From Microbacterium sp. (GTDB lineage Bacteria; Actinomycetota; Actinomycetes; Actinomycetales; Microbacteriaceae): a DNA stretch of 64,000 nucleotides. Positions 17,222 through 23,910 of this stretch are shown piece by piece (the stretch's first letter is position 1; every line of letters starts with the position of its first letter). The stretch lies in contig NZ_QFPF01000001.1 in NCBI RefSeq assembly GCF_003248605.1, forward strand, positions 1 to 64,000. The letters run 5' to 3'. The notes beneath the pieces were generated by a model. That model ran no database searches. It was not told where the DNA came from and saw only the letters and a list, made by a program, of their open reading frames with translations. The position numbers and the translations under genes were made by a program.

Positions 17222-18319
17222 ATGCCCACGCAGTGGAACGCCCTCCGCAATACCGGAAACCTTCGCAGCCGCGCCATCAACGCTGAAAACCCCACCGGAG
17301 CACCCGGATCCGCCGGCTCCGCCAGCTCACACCTCGGCCCCGGCCGCAAGGGGAGCGCCTGGTACGAACTTCCCGCCGGCGACACCCTCACCCTCGCCGA
17401 CATTGACGGGCCCGGTGTCATCCGTCACATCTGGATCACCGTCACCGACAAGACACCCGCCGGCCCCTTCGTCCTACGGGACCTGGTCCTCCGCGCTTAC
17501 TGGGACGGCTCCCCCCACCCCTCCGTCGAAGTCCCCCTCGGCGACTTCTTCTGCAACGGGTTCGGGGAGCGGACTTTGGTCACCTCTGAGCCGATCGTCG
17601 TCGCACCCACGGGCGGCATGAACTCCTACTTCCCCATGCCGTTCCGCACCGGGGCGCGCCTGGAACTCGCGAGTGAGCACGGCGGCGACCTCAGCCACGT
17701 GTTCTTCCAGATCGACTACACCACCGGCGACGACTTCAACCAGTGGCCCGGCTACTTCCACGCCCAGTGGCGTCGCAGCAACGGCACCACCGCGCCCGGC
17801 GAAGACCACCTCATCGTCGATGGGATCGAAGGCTCCGGCACATACGTCGGCACCTACGTCGCTCTCGCCTCGCTTCACCGATACTGGTGGGGAGAAGGCG
17901 AAGTGAAGTTCTACATCGACGACGACACCGACCTTCCCAGCCTCTGCAGCACCGGCCTCGAGGACTACGCCGGCGGCGCATGGGCCTTCCAGGACGCCCT
18001 CCGCGCAGACCCCGAACCCAACATTCTCACCTTCAGCGCCCCCTACTTCGGATACCCGTTCACGAGCGCCACCGACACCACCAAGGCGTCCGAATTCTCC
18101 ACCGCCATGATGCCCATGCACGGCCTCTACCGATGGCACCTGCCCGACCCGATCTACTTCCAGGAGCGACTGCGCGTGACCGTCCAGCAGATCGGAACCT
18201 GGGAGCACGGTCTCTTCGAACGATCCGACGACATCTCCACAACCGCCTACTGGTACCAGACCACGATCAACGCCGCCTTCCCCCCCCTCCCGATGGCACA
18301 GCACCGCACGCCCCGATGA
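17222..18319 (+). CDS. GH172 (DUF2961) family glycoside hydrolase
   Basis: A 365-residue protein of the DUF2961 family, now GH172. Described members are alpha-D-fructofuranosidase/difructose dianhydride I synthase-hydrolase and alpha-D-arabinofuranosidases. The start block is RSRAINAENPTGAPGSAGSA. ADIDGPGVIRHIWITV is diagnostic. STGLEDYAGGAWAF carries the conserved Glu (E247) expected in the active site. No signal peptide is present, so it acts inside the cell on imported sugar. It closes the third sugar operon. Family assignment is secure. The substrate is open, though difructose anhydride or alpha-fructofuranoside fits the GH32-rich neighbourhood. Confidence 0.9.
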   Translation: MPTQWNALRNTGNLRSRAINAENPTGAPGSAGSASSHLGPGRKGSAWYELPAGDTLTLADIDGPGVIRHIWITVTDKTPAGPFVLRDLVLRAYWDGSPHPSVEVPLGDFFCNGFGERTLVTSEPIVVAPTGGMNSYFPMPFRTGARLELASEHGGDLSHVFFQIDYTTGDDFNQWPGYFHAQWRRSNGTTAPGEDHLIVDGIEGSGTYVGTYVALASLHRYWWGEGEVKFYIDDDTDLPSLCSTGLEDYAGGAWAFQDALRADPEPNILTFSAPYFGYPFTSATDTTKASEFSTAMMPMHGLYRWHLPDPIYFQERLRVTVQQIGTWEHGLFERSDDISTTAYWYQTTINAAFPPLPMAQHRTPR

Positions 18320-18325
18320 CGATCG

Positions 18326-18365
18326 GTGGGTCACTGGCTGACGGTGCAGGCGGCCGGTGACCCAC
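18326..18365 (+). terminator. Hairpin after GH172 gene
   Basis: A 13-bp stem: GTGGGTCAC at 18326-18334 pairs with 18357-18365, extended by one T-G wobble and GGC/GCC. The loop is 14 bases. It begins seven bases after the GH172 stop and is the likely end of the third sugar operon. Confidence 0.7.
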
Positions 18366-18732
18366 ACGAGGCCACGAAAGCGCCTTCCAAAAGGTCGGCG
18401 CCGAACTCTAGAAGCCCACGGGGTCGGTAGGTCGGTCGCCTAGTCCACTCTCCGTGGCGACAGTCAAGCTCGCTATCGGGGTCGCACACCCTTATGCCGG
18501 GATCACGATCACGGCGATGGATGCCGCACGGCGATCGCACCGTCGTTGTTGGCTGGTTCTTCAACCGCCGTCGACACCACTGGTCAAAAGGGGGACGGCG
18601 ATTGGTTGTAACGAGCTGGCGAGCATGCGTCACTACATCGAACAAGCACCACCTCGACGCCACAAGAAATGGCGGATCCCGACACTTCTGCGGGCAACCG
18701 CACCTCAACCCAGTTGACGGCGTGTCGAGCGC
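18366..18732. other. Non-coding stretch, no gene recognised
   Basis: 367 bases between the GH172 terminator and the DUF1214 remnant. Short open frames exist on both strands, but none shows the third-position GC bias, ribosome site or recognisable motifs of the neighbouring genes. The composition is slightly less GC-rich than the flanks. It may be a scar left by past insertion events. No terminal repeats were found. Confidence 0.5.
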
Positions 18733-19302
18733 TCAATCCCTCGCGAGCCGGGTGATCGGCGGCGGTGCGTAGCTGCCGTCCAGCGCCGCCGCGGCAGGCA
18801 TGTACATGCGGAGGATTGGCCGGAACGGGCCGGGCGGAGTCGGCAGCCAGTTGGCGGCCGACTCCGCATCGCCCGGCTGGGTGCGGCTGAGCCGGATCGT
18901 GATTCCCCCGTCGGCGTCCGACACGATGCCCGGTGTGCGGTCGCCGATCGAGTAGCGGTCGATCTCGTTAGCCACCATGAAGAAGTTGGGCAGGTCGTAC
19001 ATCGTGATCGACCAGAACGCGTCGACCGGAGGCGGCGGCGAGAGTGTCAGCTCATAGTCGTGGTCACCGGTCAGCTGCGCGCCATCTCCGTCCACGAACG
19101 TCATCTTGTACGCCGCCTCGTAACCATGGTTGCCCCAGAGCCCGGCTTTCGCGGCGACGGCACGGTCGCCGACGCGCACGCGCGGGTCTTCGATCTTCCA
19201 CGCCGGGTCGTCGATCGTGCCCGGGCCGAAGAAGTCCAGGTTGTAGTCGAAGACATGCACCGTCTGCGACCACCCGTTGACGGTCTCGGTACCGCCGCTC
19301 AT
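18733..19302 (-). pseudogene. DUF1254/DUF1214 protein, C-terminal remnant
   Basis: The frame encodes about 190 residues matching the DUF1214 domain that normally ends DUF1254-DUF1214 proteins (usually about 350-450 residues): WSQTVHVFDYNLDFFG, AVAAKAGLWGNHGYEA, PPPPVDAFWSITMYDLPNFF and SAANWLPTPPGPFRPILRMY. Family-like sequence continues in frame upstream of the Met at 19302 to about 19370 (QRAALGTGFAVGGPTIDRL), but no DUF1254 domain is present and a stop closes the frame at 19435-19437. The gene looks cut by the mobile region to its right. Function of the family is poorly known. Confidence 0.75.
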
Positions 19303-19741
19303 GAGCCGATCGATCGTCGGTCCGCCGACAGCGAACCCCGTGCCGAGTGCCGCGCGCTGCGGCGGGACCGGATCGGAGGGTGCGCGGCGCGCGGCGGAAG
19401 CGGATCCAACCGCGGCGCCGCCAGTGCACCATCGTCAGATACCGCACCGACGCCGACGACCACGCCTCCTGATGCTCCGCGGCATCGTGGTCGTGGGCGG
19501 CGAGCTCGACGAACACCTCTCGGAACGTCGGCGGCTGACCCCGTTCGCGTGTGTGACGGTGGATGAACTTGACGGCGCGACGCGCCCACACCGGCGCCGT
19601 CTCATCAGCGGTGAGCTGCGTGAACAGGGGCGCGAGATGCGGTGCCGACCACGGCTTCTCGTACACTTCAGCGTCGTTCGACACCACCCTGCAGCTCCCC
19701 TCAGCGGTCATCTCAGACCTATCACCGCCGAGCTCAGTCAT
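19064..19741 (-). CDS. Small winged-helix-like protein, chimeric 3' end
   Basis: An ATG at 19741 overlaps the stop of the small gene upstream (ATGA) and opens a frame of about 225 codons. The first 100 or so residues look coding (SAPHLAPLFTQLTADETAPVWARRAVKFIHRH, PPTFREVFVELAAHD, SVRYLTMVHWRRRGWIRF), with a compact helical pattern ending in a basic wing-like strand. After about residue 115, near base 19395, the frame runs through the DUF1214 remnant in the wrong frame, so the native 3' end was probably lost or lies there. Function is unknown. It may be an accessory gene of the mobile element. Confidence 0.45.
   Translation of the reverse strand: MTELGGDRSEMTAEGSCRVVSNDAEVYEKPWSAPHLAPLFTQLTADETAPVWARRAVKFIHRHTRERGQPPTFREVFVELAAHDHDAAEHQEAWSSASVRYLTMVHWRRRGWIRFRRAPRTLRSGPAAARGTRHGVRCRRTDDRSAHERRYRDRQRVVADGACLRLQPGLLRPGHDRRPGVEDRRPARARRRPCRRRESRALGQPWLRGGVQDDVRGRRWRAADR
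19395..19438. repeat. Imperfect direct repeat, copy 1
   Basis: Matches 19964-20007 at 35 of 44 positions, in the same orientation. Shared blocks are CGGAAGCGGATCC, GCCGCCA and TCGTCA. On the minus strand both copies encode an R-x-x-x-RWRR/HWRR-IRF type ending. They are either related gene ends or a recombination scar. Confidence 0.55.
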
Positions 19742-19943
19742 GAGCACGGGCGCCGTCGGAAGCATGATCCTCGCCAGGGGAAGATGTCAGGTTCTCGCGC
19801 AAATCGGCGGGCGAGGCGGTGCTCGGCAACGGCGCCGCACCGATGACTGCTTGCAGTGCCGTGGTGTACTTCTCTCCGGTCGCCTTCATGCGTTCCCGGG
19901 CGGCATGTTGCAGTCGACGCGAGGTTCGCTTCTTCTCAGTAAT
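19734..19943 (-). CDS. Small basic protein, possible ATT start
   Basis: A 69-codon frame ITEKKRTSRRLQHAARERMK continuing ATGEKYTTALQAVIG. The RLQHAARERMKATGEKYTTAL block resembles the N-termini of small conserved actinobacterial proteins often encoded on mobile elements. AAGGAG lies six bases upstream of an ATT codon at 19943, and no ATG, GTG or TTG is available in frame after the previous stop. Either ATT is the start or the true start was lost. It overlaps the next gene by ATGA-type coupling. Function is unknown. Confidence 0.4.
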   Translation of the reverse strand: MTEKKRTSRRLQHAARERMKATGEKYTTALQAVIGAAPLPSTASPADLRENLTSSPGEDHASDGARAHD

Positions 19944-20040
19944 GATGAGCTCCTTGGATTGTTCGGAAGCGGATCCGCGCGTTGCGCCGCCATCGCACCG
20001 TCGTCACCTTCGGCCCGACGGTGACCTCCACACCTCCCAT
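19936..20040 (-). CDS. 34-codon ORF, likely gene remnant
   Basis: A short frame of 34 residues (MGGVEVTVGPKVTTVRWRRN, then ARIRFRTIQGAHHY) starts 11 bases after the MbcA/ParS-like gene. Its C-terminal RWRRNARIRF resembles the HWRRRGWIRF end of the protein encoded at 19064-19741. It is best read as the surviving 3' end of a paralogue rather than a working gene. Confidence 0.25.
   Translation of the reverse strand: MGGVEVTVGPKVTTVRWRRNARIRFRTIQGAHHY
19964..20007. repeat. Imperfect direct repeat, copy 2
   Basis: Partner of 19395-19438 (35 of 44 identical). See that entry for the shared blocks. The two copies are 569 bases apart and flank the small ATT-start gene and most of the winged-helix-like ORF. 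Confidence 0.55.
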
Positions 20041-20048
20041 GCGTCACC

Positions 20049-20324
20049 TCAGCGTGATCCGCCGGCTATTTCCACGTCGATAGCTTCCATCACGGTCTCC
20101 ACGCCGGTCAGGGCGAGGACGTCGATGGGGCGGGCTCCATCGAGGTGCGAGTTGGGGCTGGTCAGCCAGACATCGATGGCGGGATCGGTCCAGAGCTCGC
20201 GCAGCCTTGCCCGAACGGCGGCGATGTCGTGCGCGATGCTCTGCTCGACGATGTCGCGTCCGAGCCGCGCGGCATCGTCGCCGAACAGCGGGCTCTCGCC
20301 CGTGGTTGTGTTCTCGCCGGTCAT
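20049..20324 (-). CDS. MbcA/ParS/Xre-type antitoxin toxin-binding domain protein
   Basis: A 91-residue protein. The C-terminal half, LRELWTDPAIDVWLTSPNSH then LDGARPIDVLALTGVETVME, matches the toxin-binding domain of MbcA/ParS/Xre antitoxins (DUF2384), partners of RES-domain toxins. There is no N-terminal Xre HTH and no RES toxin gene nearby. The ATG at 20324 overlaps the tniQ stop, so it is the last gene of the transposition operon. It may be an orphan antitoxin or a transposition accessory factor. Confidence 0.65.
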   Translation of the reverse strand: MTGENTTTGESPLFGDDAARLGRDIVEQSIAHDIAAVRARLRELWTDPAIDVWLTSPNSHLDGARPIDVLALTGVETVMEAIDVEIAGGSR

Positions 20325-22753
20325 GCTGACGTCCTTCCCGGTTCGAGGCAGACGCTCCCGTCAGGCAGTACTCTTTGGAGTTCGCGGGTCAGGCGGGCGC
20401 CGAGGGGTGTGAGAGTCATGGGGCGGCCGCGGGCGCCTGCGGTCAGAAGGGGACCCCCGGCGTCGCGGCTGAGCCGTGCGAGCTGCTTGCTGAGGGTGCT
20501 TTGGGTTGTCCCGATTTCGGCAGCCGCGGCCCGGATGCTGTTGTGTCGGGCGGCGATCAGGAACCGGCGGGCACGCTCGATCGTGTGCCGGCCGATGAGG
20601 GTGCGGCGCAGGAGTGGCGATGCTCCCGCGAAGGGATGCGGGTGCAGGGTCGCGGCTTCGCTCGCGCTCCCAGCGGAGCGGATCGGGACCCCCGCATCTC
20701 GCAGTCGGCGACTGATCGTCGGGGTGGTGCATCCAACGAGGGCGGCGATCTGGCCGATGGTGAGCCGTTGGTCGAGGTACTGGTGGCGGAGCCACCGCTC
20801 ATCGATCACATGCATGGGCGGTCGGCCACGGCGCGTCGTCGTGGATCGGTCAGCGAGCAGCCGGGAGACGGTCTGTCGGGACACCCCGGCCAGCTCGGCG
20901 AGCTCGTAGGTGCTGGAACCAGCCTGGTAGCGATCAGCGATGCCGTCCGCGCCGACGCTCGCATCGATCCGACTGCTGGAAGGCCGGGCGGGAGGCCACG
21001 ACGGCTCGCCGGGGACGTCCACGGCCGGGCCGATGTCGAACTGGGCGAGCGGTGGCGTCCAAGTGAGCGGTTCGTCAATGCCGTGGGCGGCGAGGAACTC
21101 GTCGCCAATCCGGTTGAGGTCCGCGCGCAGTTTCTCGGGGATGCGGCCCACGAACCTCGTCTCTGATGCGATCGTGACGTCGCCGGCGTCCCAGCCTCTT
21201 GGCACTGCTCGCAGCGGGTTCCCGGTGATCAGACGGTACAGGTGCGCACGAGCGTGCCGGTGTCGGCGCCCCGCTCCTGGGTGCACATTGTGTCTGCTGC
21301 ATAGGTCGCGCCACTGCGTGTCGGGCAGCAGTGCGCCGCAGTCGAGGTTTCGGCGACGTGCGTAGTCGATCGGTGACCCGTGAGTGTCGAGATAGGCGAC
21401 GAGGCGGAGAATCACGCCCAGCGCGAGATGTTCATGTTCTCCGCGACCGAACTCGCGCATCACATTCGTGACCTGCCGCACCGGCGCTTCCGCGTCCAGC
21501 AGGGCGAGGGCGGCGGCGTGGGTCAGCCGGGTGCCGGCGAACACCACGGCCGCGGCGAGAGCGGACGCAGCGATCTCCCTATCCATGCGACCCGGAGCGA
21601 GCACCGCCGTCCACTCGTCCCACAACTGCGCGGGCACCTTCCGTGCCCTCTCCCTCGCGTCGACATCGACCAGGCCAGCGGACTGGAGGAACCCGCTGGG
21701 GCGGCGCGTGCGACCGAACGACGCCGCGATCAGCGACTGCACTTGCGGAGTGCTCAACGTGTAGGACGTGCTGGCAGCGACGCGACCCCGCAGCAACTCG
21801 ATCGTGCGACCGGAGTCGCCCAATGCCGCGATGGCGATCGCCGTCCCCGCGGCCGAGGCGGCCGAGGTCGACGACGAAGACCAGGATGTGTCAATGCCTC
21901 CCCTGCGCAGATGATCGAGGAGCTCCGCGCCCAACACCGTGCCGTCAACCTGGTCGTTGCTCAGTGCGGCGCGGGCCGCGCGGGCGAGCAGGCGGACGTC
22001 CTCGAGGACACGCACCGCGGGCTGCGGGGCGTCGGCGTAGATCCCGAACCTGCCTTCCCCCGTGAACACGATCCGCATCATCGTCCGCTGGGCATGCAGC
22101 ACCGCATCCGACGCGGGGATCCGATCTGTGTCGACGGTGAGATCGGCGCGGCAACGGCTCGCGATCGGCCCGACCGCCGCACCGCGCACCCGGTTGTGGC
22201 ACTGGCCGGGCACGGGGATCACCGCGAGCGGATGCCCCACCTGGCGTGGATGCCGACCGCATGCGGGGCAGGAGTCGACGAGGATCCGACGATGCCGGGC
22301 GCATGCGAACGCGAACGGGAACTGCCAGGACATCCGCCACCGCCCACCCGAGTCAGCCAGACACTCCGGGCAGTATCGGCCTGCCGTACCCGCGGCAGCG
22401 CACCGGACGCTGATCCTCCCATTGCGGGTGCGGCGGATCGCGTGGCGTGCGAACTGCATCCTCGTCATCTCCTGAAACTGCGCCGCCGGGATACCCGTCG
22501 CCTGCTCCACCCGACCCGCCTGCGCATCGGTCAGTTCGGTCGCCCACGCATTCGCCATCCACCACGTCGCCGACACCGCCGTCCCATGACGCTGCTCGAT
22601 CAGACCCAGCGCGCACCCAACCTCCGCGATCGTCGCCCGGTTCGCGGCCGCCAACGCCTCCACCCACGAATCAAACGGCTCATCCGGAAGCGGCCGCACC
22701 CGAAACGGCAGCACCCGCACATCGTCCGAGCGCAATACGTTGTTCGTTGTCAT
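20321..22753 (-). CDS. tniQ: TniQ/TnsD-like target-selection protein with C-terminal HTH domains
   Basis: An 810-residue protein. The TniQ head reads RVRPLPDEPFDSWVEALAAA, followed by the zinc-ribbon region GRYCPECLADSGGRWRMSWQ and CARHRRILVDSCPACGRHP. TniQ proteins are commonly about 300-500 residues. This one continues with two C-terminal DNA-binding stretches: YELAELAGVSRQTVSRLLAD plus QRLTIGQIAALVGCTTPTIS near residues 620-690, and a LysR-like helix (SIRAAAAEIGTTQSTLSKQL) near 750. It links target DNA to the TnsC ATPase. The stop overlaps the MbcA/ParS-like gene and the start overlaps the tnsC stop. Confidence 0.88.
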   Translation of the reverse strand: MTTNNVLRSDDVRVLPFRVRPLPDEPFDSWVEALAAANRATIAEVGCALGLIEQRHGTAVSATWWMANAWATELTDAQAGRVEQATGIPAAQFQEMTRMQFARHAIRRTRNGRISVRCAAAGTAGRYCPECLADSGGRWRMSWQFPFAFACARHRRILVDSCPACGRHPRQVGHPLAVIPVPGQCHNRVRGAAVGPIASRCRADLTVDTDRIPASDAVLHAQRTMMRIVFTGEGRFGIYADAPQPAVRVLEDVRLLARAARAALSNDQVDGTVLGAELLDHLRRGGIDTSWSSSSTSAASAAGTAIAIAALGDSGRTIELLRGRVAASTSYTLSTPQVQSLIAASFGRTRRPSGFLQSAGLVDVDARERARKVPAQLWDEWTAVLAPGRMDREIAASALAAAVVFAGTRLTHAAALALLDAEAPVRQVTNVMREFGRGEHEHLALGVILRLVAYLDTHGSPIDYARRRNLDCGALLPDTQWRDLCSRHNVHPGAGRRHRHARAHLYRLITGNPLRAVPRGWDAGDVTIASETRFVGRIPEKLRADLNRIGDEFLAAHGIDEPLTWTPPLAQFDIGPAVDVPGEPSWPPARPSSSRIDASVGADGIADRYQAGSSTYELAELAGVSRQTVSRLLADRSTTTRRGRPPMHVIDERWLRHQYLDQRLTIGQIAALVGCTTPTISRRLRDAGVPIRSAGSASEAATLHPHPFAGASPLLRRTLIGRHTIERARRFLIAARHNSIRAAAAEIGTTQSTLSKQLARLSRDAGGPLLTAGARGRPMTLTPLGARLTRELQRVLPDGSVCLEPGRTSA

Positions 22754-23910
22754 GCGGCGGCCGCCTCGTCGTCCTTGTTCTGGCGGCGGCGTCGTGCTTT
22801 CTGGTTCCGCACCTGCTGTTCGAGCTTCGCCTCGAGCTCACGACGTTCGGTCTCGGCGCCTTCGTCGATGCGGATGTCGTCGAGCAGTTCCCGGTCGATG
22901 ACCTCCCGGCCGGTGCGGATTGCGCGGGATGCCCCGCGCCGGATCAGGTCCATCAGAGAGCCGATATTGCCGGTCGAGCGCGCGAACAAGTACCGGGACA
23001 GGTCAACCAGCATCCCGGGGCGGGCGTCGGTGAGGACGAGGGCCTGTTCGATGCCGAACAACAGCCGGTCCCATTCCTCCCTGGCCCTCTTGTGGGTGAG
23101 GGTGAATGGGCTGAGCCCGAGGACGGTCCATCGGCGGAAGGTCTGCGCCATCGCCGCTTCCTGCCCGGTGTGTCCTTCGCCGACCAGGCCGCGGGCGCGG
23201 AGGGCGACGCCGGCGAACAGGAAGGTGGCGTTGTACTCGTTCGCGAGCCACTTCAACTGGTTGGCGACCTCGACCCCGTCGCGGGTGCGCATGTTCAGGA
23301 AGTGCAAGTCGTCGACGATCACCAGCCGGGTGTCGTGGCGTTCGATGCATTCCGCCGCCGCCCGCGCCAGATCCCGACCGGCCATGGAGCGGTGCAGGAT
23401 CCCGGCGGTGGCGGGGTGGGCGTAGAACCCGAGGATCATCATGTGCAGCCCCTTGATCGTCAGCCGCCCCGTCAAGGTGACGTGGCATACCGGGAGGTGC
23501 CTGACGTCCCGGTCCTGATCGAGCCATTCCCCGGTCTCGGCGATTCGCTGCTGGTGGAAGACTCGGCCGAAGTTGTTCACGACGGTCGACTTCCCGAGCG
23601 CTGGTGGGGCGTCGATCGCCGCAGCGGACTTGACCCGGTCGGAGTCCTGCAGGTTCGAATCGAGGATGTCCGCCAGTTGCAGTTCGATGTCCTCGACCTG
23701 CCGGGTGCGCAGCAGGATGTTCGCGTGCCACACCCGCCTCTCCAGGTCGTAGACGGCTCGGTCCTGCCGCGACATGCCGTCGAGCTGGTCGCGGGTGAGC
23801 GGTTCGGGGCGGCCGCGCGCGGGTCGTTCGGCGAAGTCCGTCCAGCCCTCGTAGGTGGACAGGCTTCGTTGGCGCGTCGACAGCTGCGATTCGCTGGTGG
23901 GGGTGGTCAT
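22750..23910 (-). CDS. tnsC: TnsC/TniB-like AAA+ transposition ATPase
   Basis: A 386-residue AAA ATPase. The P-loop is AIDAPPALGKSTVVNNFGRV. The Walker B segment is TRLVIVDDLHFLNMRTRDG. The C-terminus is charged and ends KDDEAAAA. It forms the regulator between the target-selecting TniQ and the TnsB transposase. ATG 23910 overlaps the tnsB stop (ATGA), and its own stop overlaps the tniQ start. Confidence 0.9.
   Translation of the reverse strand: MTTPTSESQLSTRQRSLSTYEGWTDFAERPARGRPEPLTRDQLDGMSRQDRAVYDLERRVWHANILLRTRQVEDIELQLADILDSNLQDSDRVKSAAAIDAPPALGKSTVVNNFGRVFHQQRIAETGEWLDQDRDVRHLPVCHVTLTGRLTIKGLHMMILGFYAHPATAGILHRSMAGRDLARAAAECIERHDTRLVIVDDLHFLNMRTRDGVEVANQLKWLANEYNATFLFAGVALRARGLVGEGHTGQEAAMAQTFRRWTVLGLSPFTLTHKRAREEWDRLLFGIEQALVLTDARPGMLVDLSRYLFARSTGNIGSLMDLIRRGASRAIRTGREVIDRELLDDIRIDEGAETERRELEAKLEQQVRNQKARRRRQNKDDEAAAA

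Noticed and set aside
18331-18717. Short frames on both strands between GH172 and the DUF1214 remnant
   Set aside because: Cys/Arg-rich or Pro-rich translations with no motif, no codon bias and no ribosome site.
19395-20007. The 44-base repeats as transposon terminal inverted repeats
   Set aside because: They are in direct, not inverted, orientation and are partly coding.
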